Source of the DNA: Candolleomyces eurysporus | Lineage: Eukaryota > Basidiomycota > Agaricomycetes > Agaricales > Psathyrellaceae | Length of the DNA stretch: 64,000 bases | Assembly: GCA_027579435.1 (NCBI GenBank) | Contig: JANBPK010000813.1 | Location: 62,001 to 126,000 of the forward strand | Direction: 5' to 3' | Part shown: piece after piece, positions 14,840 through 26,573 of the stretch | Numbering within the stretch: the first letter of the stretch is position 1 | Layout: every line of letters starts with the position of its first letter | Position numbers and translations under genes: made by a program | The notes under the pieces: generated by a model | The model's input: the letters and a program-made list of their open reading frames with translations, nothing else | Databases searched by the model: none | Told to the model about the DNA's origin: nothing

Positions 14840-17400
14840 CCGCGCTCTCCATGTGACACGCTTTGGCTTCGAACAATGGGTCTGGCCTGGAGGTCCATCC
14901 ATTCATGGTTGTTCAGCTACGGTCAGCCCGAACACAAAGGGACACGAGGGTCCAAGCCACCAGCCATACATCACAATGGTGGAGGCAGCACATGACGCAA
15001 AATCAATCTCGTTTGAGCTGACTGCCAAAGCACGGCAGTCGACATCCTTATTTGTGTGACAGTACTTATGAACATGCCATTGCATTGTGACCACGTACCC
15101 GCCGCCCGTTTCGCCGCTTAGGTAGCGGCTCAGTAGATCCACGACAGTCTCCAGGCTCGGGAATGGAGTGCTCTATTGACAGCACATTGTCCTCTTCGAG
15201 TTTTTAGTACTGGATGACCTGTCTGAGGAATCGACCTCAGCTCAAATGTTTGGATAGCCTTTCAGATGGTATTAATCATTTACTAAAATATGAGACCCTG
15301 GCCCCCACAACTAGGTGTCGGCCGATGTGTGGAAAACCGGCCGGTCCTTATTGGGATGCCGCTTACCTCCCTACCCATTTACCTACCTTCGTGTCCATCG
15401 AGTGGCAATTCGCGTGGTTAAATGAAGCCGACAAATGAATGCCAGCAGGAAGAACGATTGCGGCATCGATGACGACATCAAAAGCCAGGACCATATGACC
15501 TACTTTCGTTGTACCTTCGCTCTGGTCAGAGAGCGCCTACATCTGGAAGGTCACAGCTAGCAAAATCTGGCGAGGCTAGATTCGTAGTGCCTGGCGGATA
15601 GGCTGTAACATCAGCACGTGGCAGGAGTAATTGGTGCACATAAGGTCAGACTAGTAGTTCTGGGAGGGGATGAGGCCACGAGTAGGGAGAATATAAGAAT
15701 ATCCACGTACCTAAGCACTATACATCTGCGATAGACCGTCAATCTGCATACGACGATTGGCAGAGGTGGGGATGACAGCGCGGTCTGAACCGAGTAGTCG
15801 GGTCAAACCCGCGCAGTATGGAAGCGCAGGGTCGTCCTTTCGATTGCTGGAAGAGCTAACATTTTTCGGTAACGAATCTCCGAGGGAACTCATTGTCGTA
15901 GTCATCTTCGTCACTGTGAGGCTGAGTCAGAGTCTTTATCTGGGCCCCTCAGTTTTGCACCCAGGAAGCCAAGGTTTGACTTGGATCCAACGTTCAAAAG
16001 TAAATCCAGTTTAGACTTGAGTTGGTGTACTATTTACGGCACCATGGTCAGTGGTAAAAATGTCCGTTCTCCGCTGCGTGTGGGGAACTCAGGGGACTAG
16101 CCTGCATCGCCAACGTTGACCCTGTTAGGCAAAAGTTGTCCTGCGACGGGAGTGAGTGAGTGAAGTGTGTGGTAACAAAATAAAACTAGGCCTGTGATTT
16201 ATCTTGATTTCATTAAACTCCATCCATACATAAATCCTTAAACGGAAACAAACATGCTATTGGAACACAGCAGGGCTGTCAATGGGTGACTTGGGCCCAT
16301 GGATGGACATATCATCCGATAAAAACGACGGGACCACAAGGTTCCAGGCCTACCGGCCGCTCATTCAGTCACTACTGTGAACGCCTCTAGGCCCATTGCT
16401 GCACCATCAGGTAGACTAGTGAATTGGATGCCGGGATTTTGCCCCAATTGTGGGTGCGCGAAACATAGCCACGCTAAGCGCTAAAAACCCTGTAATCAAA
16501 GGAGTTTGGGACCATCATGTCTTTATGAGGGTATTCGTTCAGAGGGTCCAGCACTTCCCACTGTGACTACACTGTCACTCAGGTGAATGTCTATCTCTTG
16601 GCACAAGGCAATCTGTATTGGTACGGCGCCAGGTTGCGTCAACGGGAAGTACTATGTGACAAGCGAGGGAAATTTAGGCAAACATAATTCATGTAGTGAT
16701 TGGTGTCACTTCTTATCGAAATGTTACCTTCCTTGCACAGAGTGCCTTCCGGGCTAAAAATAAGGTTCTATGAGACCCGCCGCTTCCAGTTCAATTCCTT
16801 GGGGATACTTCAGCAGGCGCCTATTAGAAGCTTCAACCAATTTTCGCTTCTGCTGTAACTATATTTGAGTGGTCCTTCTCGACACGACTTCAACGCCCAA
16901 AGGTGAAGCACCAATCAAACACCAATGGGCATGTAAACGGAGACTGATGTATCCTCAAGGCTTCGCCACCCATGGTATGTGGCGTTAGCATTTATTCATT
17001 ATGAATGACGCTTATAGTCGGAATCTATCAGCGGTCCTGAGTCATTACACCCAGATACCAACCTTTTCAGGCAGGCGAGCTCCATACATGAGGTCGTACG
17101 ATGTAACGCCAAGGCATCATAGGATATATTGGATATTGGACATGGTCCTAGGGTGTTATCGTGGAAGGTATTATGTTGGAGTCCTTAACAAGCAACTCGA
17201 ATGACGGTCGCCCTTGATTTCAGTTCTTCCGAGACGCATTTGCGCCCACCTCCATCTTCTGATGAAGAGTCAGCTATAAATAAGATGGGCAAAATGAGGG
17301 AAGCGACACAGCCCAGAGCCTCCGTTGTATGCATCCAGAGGGAGGGAGTGGGGGATAACGGTCGGAAATTTACTCGGAGTGTCCTTAATCACAGAAAGTC
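14840..17400. other. intergenic
   Basis: No gene supported. Frames are short and without motifs, and stop codons are frequent in all six frames from 16.0 to 17.0 kb. Confidence 0.35.
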
Positions 17401-17409
17401 GGACCGATA

Positions 17410-17950
17410 GGGGCGCCCGTTCGCGGTTCGTAGTCCATGGTTCGCCGTTCACCAATCCGTAGTATGCCCTTGTTGTAGCCTTTTTGTGAACGTGGTAGCT
17501 GTGATCATAGCGTGTATGGCATTTCAGGCAGTAGAGCAAAGTTGATATGCCAGGAGTTGGTTCATGAGACTGAGAGAAGACCGAAATTCAAGAACTTGTG
17601 GAGGTGTCGAGGAAGGGCCTTCTGGGTCCCCTCATAGGAGTTCGGTTGCAAAAGGCTTAATTGGAGCTTCAGGAGATGGACATGATAGAGAAGGGAAATT
17701 TGTATTCAGGAACGCAATAGGTACACTAGCAAAGAGGCAGCAACGATCGCTCAGTTTGACGGCAAGAACAAAGAGTGACCTGTGCTTCCCACTTATCAAC
17801 CTTCTCACATCAGCTGATACTCTCCATCGATCATCGAGCACATAGTACATGGAGCTATTGGTTACCAGGCGGTCGATTCAACAGGGTATTACAGCGTAAT
17901 TTCAACGCGAACAACGAACCACAAACCATGAACCGCGTTCGGGGAGCTTG
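17410..17950. mobile_element. candidate MITE-like element with inverted ends
   Basis: The left end (17410-17455) carries GTTCGCGGTTCG and CCATGGTTCGCCGTTC. The right end (17905-17945) carries the inverted relatives GAACAACGAACC and CATGAACCGCGTTC. The two ~35-bp arms are imperfect inverted repeats about 540 bp apart. ATAG occurs just outside both ends and could be a target-site duplication. The interior has no transposase. Confidence 0.35.
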
Positions 17951-18473
17951 ACCCCCCATAGACCAACCATCCTTCCCGATCACGACGTTCAAGAGTCTAA
18001 ATGACGACATCGGAAAGCGAACCTTATATTTTTCCTTTGCGCGCTGGAATCAGGACCATATCTTGATTACGGCAGGCAAGGAGGCCACCCATAATCCTGA
18101 GGAACAAATCACTCGAACGAAACCAGTATAATCCATGCCACAATCATTCCGCCGACTCGGTCTCTGTCCGGGGCCGAAGGGATATTAGCTGCCTCCCTGG
18201 CATCAATGAGCGAACTTGGACTCCAAGTTGGTGTCGGAGACCTGCGCGAGCAATCGGACGGTCCCTTCTCCGAGTCCGGAATCATGCCTAAAGTGTCATC
18301 GTCACACACAGCACGGTAAGATCCAGTAGAAGTTTTAGTCATCAAACATGCCCCTAACGCACACCATTTCTCGCCTTTCCTGGCTAATAGAAAGCCTTTA
18401 AAGTTGGAATATCTCGAGAAAAGCCATCTCTTCTCAGCCCCCCCCAAGTTGTGCTCCCCCACTCACACTAATC

Positions 18474-18876
18474 ATGTCGCAAGGTGCAGTCATGCCTTAT
18501 TCCACTTATTCTCCAACTCTATCTTATTATTCCATGGTAGTAACAGTATATTGTATGAAGTTCAACAACGCCGGACAGCGAGTATTCGGTAACAACGTGC
18601 GGCCCGTCGTCCTCGCCTGGGAGACAGACGACAGAGAGGCAACTTGGTGCGCCGAAGCTAGACGTAAGGGTTATCAGCTTCCGGTCCACACATCTCTTCC
18701 CGCTCACCATCTCTCCGCACAAAGTCGTTGGCCAAGACAAGAATGGCCGAGTCGTGGTTGTGACAGTGGGTCAAGCATCTGCGTCAAAGAAGAAGAAGGC
18801 GAAGGGTATGGCAGCGACCCTTGGTTATCAATGGCTGCGTTCAAACTATCCGTCCATCGACCTTAACAACGTTTGA
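18474..18876 (+). CDS. dsRBD-fold miniprotein, copy 4 (92 aa)
   Basis: Exons 18474-18483 (10 nt), 18547-18663 (117 nt) and 18725-18876 (152 nt, longest of the family). Reads MSQVYCMKFNNAGQRVFG, then RPVVLAWETDD and TWCAEARL, then an extended third-strand hairpin with GRVVVVTVGQ. Helix 2 is SASKKKKAKGMAATLGYQWL with four consecutive lysines, the most basic version in the window. The tail is SNYPSIDLNNV. The tryptophan-alanine pair of the middle strand is preceded by T instead of the usual P. Confidence 0.8.
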
Positions 18877-19683
18877 AGGTACTCATCTGTTTTCCCTAGA
18901 AAGCTACTTCACGCCAACGGCTAATGGTGATTGAAACAGGGGATTCCACGGAGAGTGTATGAGGTGTTTGACATCAGCCCCGCCGAGGAATCGTTATCGC
19001 CGAGTGTATTACATCAGTCCCTGCATGTTACTTCCAGTAATGAGTAGTATTTAGGTATTTTTCTTCATCAAAATTCTTCTGGCTGTCTCCCGAGAGTAAT
19101 GCAAGGTCACCGTCCGCCGTTTCGTATCAATACCAAGGCGGAGCTCCAAAATGAGCTTATTCTCCCCGAAGTCCGAGTTCTGCACACCAGACATTGAAAT
19201 CATCTGTTGTAAGTCGCACATCATGCCGTTCTTGAAAGCTTGAACGATTAGACCTCGCTTTGGGATGGTCACATCGTCACTCCGTCACTCCGCGACAGGA
19301 AACAGAAGGCTACGGATTTGATAAGCCCCGCTGCCCATGGAAGCGTCCAGATTCGCCTAGTGCATAACTTCAGACAGAATAATTAGCGCCAAAAAGGTTG
19401 GGCGCCGGTTGGCTTGGGTAAATCTGGTGGATGACAGAGTCAAGGTATTTGGGACGTCGGCGACATTTCAACATGGTTTGAAGAATGGCCCAGCGGTCCT
19501 GGAGACGTGATCAGGCTCGTTCGTCGGGTGACCATAGCACAATGTTGATCATTTACGAGCATATTTAGTGAGGCACAGATACGCTAGAAGTCTCTTGAGC
19601 ACTGTATACTGTAGCGAAATATCCCTTTGCAAGACCTTCTTTCCCTGTATGGAGATCGAATAGAGTTATAGCATTTATCAGTT
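18877..19683. other. intergenic
   Basis: A 73-codon minus frame at 19051-19272 has no motif I recognise. No repeat seen. Confidence 0.35.
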
Positions 19684-20381
19684 TCACTGGAAATTCGGGA
19701 AATCCATCGTCTCAGCGATTGGAGTATCGGGGGATAGCTGGGACTCGTCGTCTAAACGGGGTTGAAGGGGAGCGGGTTGCTGTTGGTCACGCTGAGCAAC
19801 GTTTGAAGGACCACCCTAAAGTCACATATCAGTTTCGAGGCCAATTGAGGAACTAAATAGAGGGATGATACACATGAAGGAGTGAAGGGATTGGATCCGA
19901 GTGTAACACACCTGGCGTAACTTTGCCAAATGAATCTTCAACGTCTCAGCGTAGTTATCAAACCCCAACGCGATCATAGCGTGTAAGATGTCTTCCCCGC
20001 CAATCGTCTTGCGTTTCTCTAATTGGCACCTCTCCGCCGCCTCTGAAGTGATGAAAGAGATGAACTCCGAAACACATTCCTGGACGGTTTCTTTGGCGTC
20101 TTTTGCGATCTTGGCGGAGGGGGGGNACGGAGGCTTTCATGATTCTCGCAACGTTGGCAATCTAGATATGAATACGAGTACGTTTGAGGGTAACGAGATG
20201 AGTTTTGCGGTACAAGGAAGACTGGACAGACACCACGCACGGGTAGGTGTCGATCCTGCTCCCGATACTCTCCAACCTCCTGGTCCGTGATAGGCACGGG
20301 TTCTGGAGCGTCCTGGGGCTGAACTGTCACAGAGCCCGCAGCGCCGTCAGTCGATGGCATGAGTGGGTGTAGTTCAGCCAT
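19684..20381 (-). CDS. CCAAT-binding factor subunit NF-YB / Hap3 (173 aa)
   Basis: Exons 20381-20241, 20161-19912 and 19815-19684. Exon 1 ends [10 protein letters not shown] and exon 2 opens [11 protein letters not shown], the typical start of the NF-YB histone fold. The fold continues with [40 protein letters not shown] and [19 protein letters not shown], all diagnostic for the subunit that pairs with NF-YC and binds CCAAT with NF-YA. The tail is Q/P-rich and ends MDFPNFQ. An N at 20126, after seven G on the plus strand, puts the two halves of exon 2 out of frame; removing that one ambiguous base restores the conserved reading, so it is best taken as a sequencing artefact. An upstream in-frame TTG at 20435 is not needed. 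Confidence 0.93.
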
Positions 20382-22099
20382 GTTGAGCTGGGCGCCTGTT
20401 GCGATAATATTCGTTGGCACCAACGCAAGGCTCAAAGCAGCTATCTCGGATAAATGCGCGCAGATTTACAAGCGATTTGGTAAATCTGGTCAACCGAGCT
20501 CAGCATATAGAGAAACCTGACTTACAGGAATTGCTTGGGCGCGTCTCAACCTAACCCACTGTTGACAATTTTTATCGACCGACCAAGGAGCTTGGTGCAG
20601 AGTAAGGCCTTGAATACAGAGTATATACGGATTTACCGTACCTCGAAGGTAAAGGTCTGCAGTGGACCAGAATACGACCAGTCGCCACAGGGTGAGGATG
20701 GGATGAGAGCGTTCATTGTCGTCGCGGTCGAGAGTGGTCGAGAATCAAGGACCATCGAACGAAATTCCCACCGCGTCGGAAGCGGTCCTCAGCGGGCCTA
20801 CCCTCCCGGAGTCGCTCATTCGATTCCCGCAGGAGGGAACATTTTCTCAGACGTTGTTACTCTACAGGCATGAAGAATCACAGGTCAGGGGAAATCACTC
20901 CTATCATTCCACACATTTTCTTTGGAACGTTGAGCGGGCTGGAAGTTCATCATCGTGCTGCCCCTGCAATGATGGCCAGGCTCGTTTGCGGTGCATTCCC
21001 GATTTAGCACCTGTACAGCTCATATTATATGGATTGTAACAGCTTTGAGTGGCTTTCAGGGATAGCTAGCACTGTATCAATCAGGTAAACGAGCTTTCAA
21101 AAGCAGAGCATCCAGAACACCCCTAGTTGATCTCCTTACAGCACGTTGCTACATTTCCCCCAATGGCGATGTGGGGAGTGACCCGACTCTGAGCGGAGAA
21201 ACGGTTCACTCGCCCTATTGTCTCTCGCTTCGCTTAGCTGACTCCATCGCCCGTTCAGGACCCTTTATTTCCTTACGTGGATGGATTTTTTTTCTTGTGG
21301 ACCGTTCTCGAATATTCGTAGGATATTGCGATTGCCTGGCGAGGTCCGATTGGACTCGCACTTTGTTTGTACACCGAGTGTGTACACACGAACCGGAACA
21401 TCTTATATACCCTTGAGACGGATTTTAGGGACATCTTACCTTTCCCCCTCCATCGATTCGGACTCAAGCAGTCATTTCGTATTCGCATTCCTTTCGATAA
21501 AATTCTTCTTACCCCTCGTCGTCATCAATTTGTCTACATTCAGAACTATCCGAATACACTCGTTTTGCCCTCACACCTCGAGCAATCAGGTTTCGGACCA
21601 TCGTTGTCTCGAGCCCTCCTCTTACCTCTTTATCTTTCCCTTTCAAATCGAACTCTCTCTCACAGCGAGTGCCATTGTTCCGGATGACATAGACTCCTGT
21701 ACGTAGGAAAGTGCAGTGGAGCCGCGGATCCAAGCACGATATTACCAACAAGGCTTGCCTCACTTCGCTAGAGGATGCAAGGATATCCTATCATCTAGTC
21801 TGACCTCTCATATGTCAGATATGCATATTTCTTTTATTTATTGCTTATACTGCTCCACTTTACGGTACCACACTTCATTCGATGCTCTCATCGATCGTCT
21901 CTATTTTCCATTTAGGGTTCTCTCTGTCAGCCGATCACCTACTATATATTCTCGCCCGCCTTAGTTAGCCAGCCCTCAGATTCTTTCCATTTATCTGAGG
22001 GTGCGTACGTTTCTTTCCATCTCGCCAATACGGTTTTGCTTCCATGTAGATACAGTCTTATTTATCATCTACCAGGCCTCTCCATAACCGTCACGCCTT
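20382..22099. other. intergenic
   Basis: No gene supported. From about 21.2 to 22.0 kb the plus strand is rich in T and C with several phased open frames, but no protein motif or splice structure is convincing. Confidence 0.35.
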
Positions 22100-22720
22100 C
22101 TCCTTTCGACATCATAATCTCCAACTGGGCCGCTTCCTTCTCTGTCCTTTCTCAACTGAAAGAGAGGAACACGAACACGGTCGAGCTTAATGCCAGCAGC
22201 CGTCCCAAAGTCTCGGAACAGATTTCTAGCCTTTCTGGACCCGGTCGTTCGTCTCCGTTCCATTGTAGTCCGTGATATAGAAAGGATCCAGAGCTACCTC
22301 TCCCGGCGTTTCGCTCGTGATGATGACCTGGTGTCGGGAGTGTGAAAGGGCTAGTGACTCATAGTTTGACTCGACGCAGAGTCTCCTCGTGATCCTGGCT
22401 CCAGCGAGAGTGGGTCATATTGAGGAAGGATTCATCGAGCGCGAATACAAAATCAAGTGTTGCATTCGGGTGTTTAATTTCAAGATAAAGCTGTCTTATA
22501 ATCAAGCCATGTTCTCGAATTGAAGTTCCCGAATTACCAGTGAGAAGAACTCCACTATAAATGAGGGTCAAATAGTGGCCGTAGCTCCATTGTCGTATGA
22601 GAGTGTAAAAGTCCCATCCTTTATCCCTAAGTATCTTGAGAGATAGGTCCTCAATCAGTTTACGATAGGCTTTGCTAGAAGGTCACATTTTAGGAACCGA
22701 TTGTGAGAGTCCCCAGCTGA
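22100..22720 (-). pseudogene. dead copy of the one-TM membrane protein family
   Basis: Reads collinearly with the genes at 23715 and 24983 across several frames: GTFTLSYDNGATATI, then a GTSI segment and HPNATLDFVFALDESF, then a shift by one base to LYESLALSHSRHQVIITSE and TDYNG, then a TM-like stretch LGRLLALSSTVFVFLSF. At least one frameshift (around 22362) and in-frame stops break it. The intact relatives are downstream on the opposite strand. Confidence 0.8.
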
Positions 22721-23070
22721 GAGGAATGAGCATTTCAGTGATTCAATGATCTCATTCGTACTAGTACTGAGGGTGTCAGAGGCAGGTAGCTCTGGTCCGA
22801 CCGGAGTTGCTCGCACAGTTGCACGTGGTATTTTGCCGTGGCCCTCGATACGAGCGAACTCATGGGGGACTCAGGCTGAAGAATCTGCGCACCCGCAAGC
22901 GTGGACAATGCACTTTGAATGCTGAACTCCAAAATCTGCACCGTGACCGTGTATCTCAAACTCATTAGAGGTTGTCATATTTGATGAGATGTGATAACAT
23001 CGTTCTGGAGACAAGAAACACAACGACTCTAAGCGAAGTCGTATTTCCTCGCATCCTGTTGACAAAAATG
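22639..23070 (-). repeat. block related to 44985-45655 (cysteine-rich ORF remnant)
   Basis: Shares the phrases GATAGGTCCTC, CGATAGGCTTTGCTAGAA and the minus-strand coding remnant ending CIVHACGCADSSA with the 45-kb block, where the match reads CIFHACGCTDSSA. The 45-kb copy carries about 200 bp between the first two phrases that are absent here. No intact frame remains. Confidence 0.65.
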
Positions 23071-23714
23071 GAAAGCTGAGACTGATGGACGTGTCGGCGA
23101 CGACAACGAGAGCGACGGGAGAGGACTATTCAAGGACCATGGTTGACTGAAGCCTTGTTGTAAGTAGATACAGTAGAGAATATATATACTAAAAGTCTGT
23201 GGAGTAAAGAATAGGAGTTAATGAAACATATGATGAAATTCTGGAGTGATGAGAGCATCGACATAATGATACTCGACACCTGTGTGGCTGAATTCTGCTA
23301 TGGACTTCATTGACAGAGACGGCGGCAACGGAATCCTGAGCTAGGTCGTCGACTGGATTGACGGGGAGCTAGACGGGATGACTCTTGATTCTTTAACAAA
23401 TAGTCAATTGGAATCGATAACGATAACGGAGTGAATTAGAGCTGGTTTGATGCTCTCAGTTCTTCACATTCTCTCGCAGACGATTGGCATGCGGTCGGGT
23501 GGCGCGGGCTGGGTTGCTTGCAACGATGACGGCATAAGTTACTCCTCACAGATATCTGTACGCTGACGTCCTATCAAGCTGGGAGCAAATGTTAAATGCG
23601 GGATCACTTCCACCGTTGAAATCATGTTACCGTTACTATGCGGAGTAAACCTTGCGATTTGGAAGCATAAAGAAGACCCTGTCCTAACCCATCCTTCAGC
23701 TCAATTAAACCATC
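23071..23714. other. intergenic / promoter region of the 23.7 kb gene
   Basis: No gene recognised. The 100 bp before 23715 should hold the promoter; ATAAAG at about 23667 is a weak TATA candidate. Confidence 0.35.
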
Positions 23715-24413
23715 ATGGCCGCTGTTACCCTCGATGACAGACATACCCAAATCACCTACGATAATGGATTGTGGAGCCAATCCCCTCTTGTGACCTCCCG
23801 GAGCTTCATATACAACAACACCTTGACTTGGACCAATTCTTCTGGAGCGACGGCAACGGTAAATTTCTATGGTTCGTCATAAGCTTGCTTTTGAAGCATC
23901 TTCAGTTTTGCTCGCCCTCACCTCCTAACCTCTGCAGGAAGTTCGATAACGATATACGGTATTCTCACACAGTTTCCCGATCCCACATTCATCCCCACCC
24001 GCGATCCTCGACCCAACACTACAATTGACCTGTCCTTCAGCCTCGACGACTCCACCTCACTCACCACTGCGCAGTTTAATCAGCAACCCGAGGCTCAGTT
24101 CAACGTTGTGCTCTACAACTCCTCTGTACTCCCTTACGCACAGCACCAGTTAGTCATTCGCAACGACTCTCCAGGTGATGTTGGAATGCTGTGTTTGGAT
24201 GCAGTGCACGTGGGAGATCGGGATTTCAGGGCGGAAGAACGACTCATCAAGAGAAAGTTGGGCTTGAGAGTCGCCACTGGAGTTCTTGGTGGCCTACTCG
24301 CTCTGACCATGATCTTGTGCATGTTTGTTTCATATCAGTTGTGGCGTCTTCGGTCCAAAGCATCGTCCCCCTCAGCCCAGTATTTGAAGCATACTCAAAA
24401 GAAATCTACGTAA
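23715..24413 (+). CDS. single-TM membrane protein with N-terminal galactose-binding-like domain
   Basis: Exons 23715-23871 and 23938-24413, phase-1 intron. The N-terminal part MAAVTLDDRHTQITYDNG, with NSSGATATVNFYG and SSITIYG, is the pattern of a beta-sandwich (galactose-binding-like) domain common in Agaricomycetes. NTTIDLSFSLDD and HQLVIRNDSPG follow. Near the C-terminus one TM segment (GVLGGLLALTMILCMFVSYQ) is followed by a basic cytoplasmic tail. Several NxS/T sites precede the TM, consistent with an outward-facing ectodomain, but no cleavable signal peptide is visible at the N-terminus. Ligand and role unknown. Its tandem paralogue is at 24983. Confidence 0.8.
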
Positions 24414-24982
24414 CGCTTCTCATGGCATGTAACAACGATGTGTAGTATATCCTGTACGCTCACTGTGCGTAATTTAACGCTATCCGGTCAACACGTGATA
24501 TACCGTGGACGGTAACGATGGCGACGATCTCACAAATATCATGGTTGTACGAAAGTTTGCTCATTGACAATGTTCACTTCCTGAGATGATATCAACGACG
24601 ACTCTCCTTGAGTTGGGGGGAAGTACTGTGAGAGTTGGCGGCAACGAGAATATTGTTATTGAAGAGTTCTCGAGGCCGCCCGTCGTTGATAAGTACTAGG
24701 TATGCCTGTGTAAGCAGGGCACGTTGCGGCACTTGAGCGAACAAGGGGACGATCTCACCCCAGTAGCCGAGTGGAGGGATGGCGTTCGATATCAAGAATC
24801 AACTTGATGAGTAAATATCGATCACGATCGTTGCTCTATCTCTCCCCCTCAAAAGGTTTCCCACCCATTCTGTAAGGTGAATGGTGGTTACCAAGCGGAA
24901 CAATCGTGACGTTTCAAGAGCGTTCAAAAGCGGGGACCGACCCACACTTATCCGTTTCTCTCTCAGCGCCCATCTCTCTTCA

Positions 24983-25713
24983 ATGGCGAGTGTCATAGTC
25001 CTAGACGACGGGCACCCCGCGATATCATATTCCGAAAACGGGCGTTGGAGCCAATTGAGTCTCGGATACGAAGAACACGATATTCACAATGGAACGTTCA
25101 CATCATCGAGCGAAAACGGGGCTACTGCGACAATCCACTTTTACGGTCTGTCGAATGTCTTCTCTGCTTCTCACCGGCACTGGCAAATGTAGAGCTCACA
25201 TGCACGATCATTCTTTTTTTCACTCTATTAGGAACTTCAATTCAAGTCTTTGGCTTACTCATAGAACAAATCTTTGGCAAAGTCACATATCCGAACGCAA
25301 CGCTCGACTTATCATTCACACTCGACGGTGTTCCTTCATCCGAGTTCCCAATTCGATTCAGCCAGATGAATGACAGGAGCGTCACCCGTCAGGTCAAGTT
25401 GTATGAATCATCACCTTCCCTTCCATACTCCAAGCACCAACTCGTAATTAAAAACGAGACGCCTGGACAAGCAGGAGTCCTCGCACTGGACGCTCTTCAT
25501 ATCACAAATTACAATGGAACGGAGACAATTGACTTAACGCTAGATCGTACCTGGATTAAAGGGTTGACCATTAGTACGGGAACTTTGGGAGGACTGTTGG
25601 GACTTACCTTGGTGGCGCTCGTTTTCCTCCTTCTTCAAATGAGAAGGGCTCGGAGACAGGCGGCCAAGCTAGCCCTCATCCCAACTTTAACTTTGAAGGC
25701 CCCGGGTGCGTAA
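24983..25713 (+). CDS. paralogous single-TM membrane protein
   Basis: Exons 24983-25145 and 25232-25713. Same architecture as the gene 0.6 kb upstream: start MASVIVLDDGHPAISYSENG, SENGATATIHFYG at the same intron position, GTSIQVFGLLIEQ, YPNATLDLSFTLDG, HQLVIKNETPG and one TM (TLGGLLGLTLVALVFLLLQM) with a short arginine-rich tail. The TM and the intron phase are conserved, so the pair arose by tandem duplication. The ATG chosen matches the paralogue's start; no signal peptide is seen here either. Confidence 0.8.
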
Positions 25714-26464
25714 GACGGTGAAGTGAAAGGTTCGATCTGGTGTTTGTACTCATATTTGGCCACAAAGCTGAGTCGTGCCCTGTGTCTCTAGGAGCGGGAA
25801 CGACCCAAACCTGACTTTGATTGTCAGGATGATGGTTGAAGGACGATAGTTAAACCTCAATAAACGAGCCCCATAAGATGGGACCTAGTGGCGATGGTCG
25901 GTTCTCGAAGAATTGGAGATTATTCATACTGCAGACTTTCTGTCAAAGAACCTATTAGTTTCCCGAATCCGGTGTTGATGAGGCGTACTACATACTATCG
26001 CCGAATGACAAGCCAATGACCGAATGGCATCAATCGTGTGAGCTCGATAGAGAGCTGGAGGAACGGGTCAGCCGCATGGCGTACAGTGTGCGTCGCTTGG
26101 ATGTTTGGGGCGAATGGGCAGCTAACCCAAGACTGACTTAGATTATCGGTTCGCCACAAGATCCATTGGAGGAAAAGGTGACATCGCTACCGTGGTCTGT
26201 CGGTCATTGAAGGTGTACAGCGGTCCGATAGTCAATTTCTCGATTCTGGATGACGCTCGGTAATTATAAATTCACCTCATCGTCCTTCGTACGCATCTTT
26301 GATCGGGTGCATAGGTTCTAGTTTCATTGAGATAAGGACATGTGAGCAACTCAACCCGACACTTCATTGAGTTCTGGAACCATTCTCAGTACTAGAAGAA
26401 GCATTCAAGCGAGTACACGGAGGAATGCAGTGGCACAAGTGCGCAAAAATCGGGGATGGTAAGG
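25714..26464. other. intergenic
   Basis: No gene or repeat supported between the membrane protein and the inhibitor promoter. Confidence 0.35.
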
Positions 26465-26472
26465 TATATAAA
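26465..26472 (+). promoter_or_regulatory. TATA box of the I66-type inhibitor gene
   Basis: TATATAAA about 102 bp upstream of the ATG at 26574. Confidence 0.6.
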
Positions 26473-26573
26473 CAGGCGACGTCGTTGGAGTGAATCCCCA
26501 GTGCTCCAGCTACTCGACTCTTCTACTCTGCGAGATAAACAGCTCTTAACTCTCGAATCACCTTCCTCTGAAA

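Noticed and set aside
18109..18462. 117-codon minus frame before miniprotein copy 4
   Set aside because: No motif, no promoter, and it overlaps the region expected to be the copy 4 promoter.
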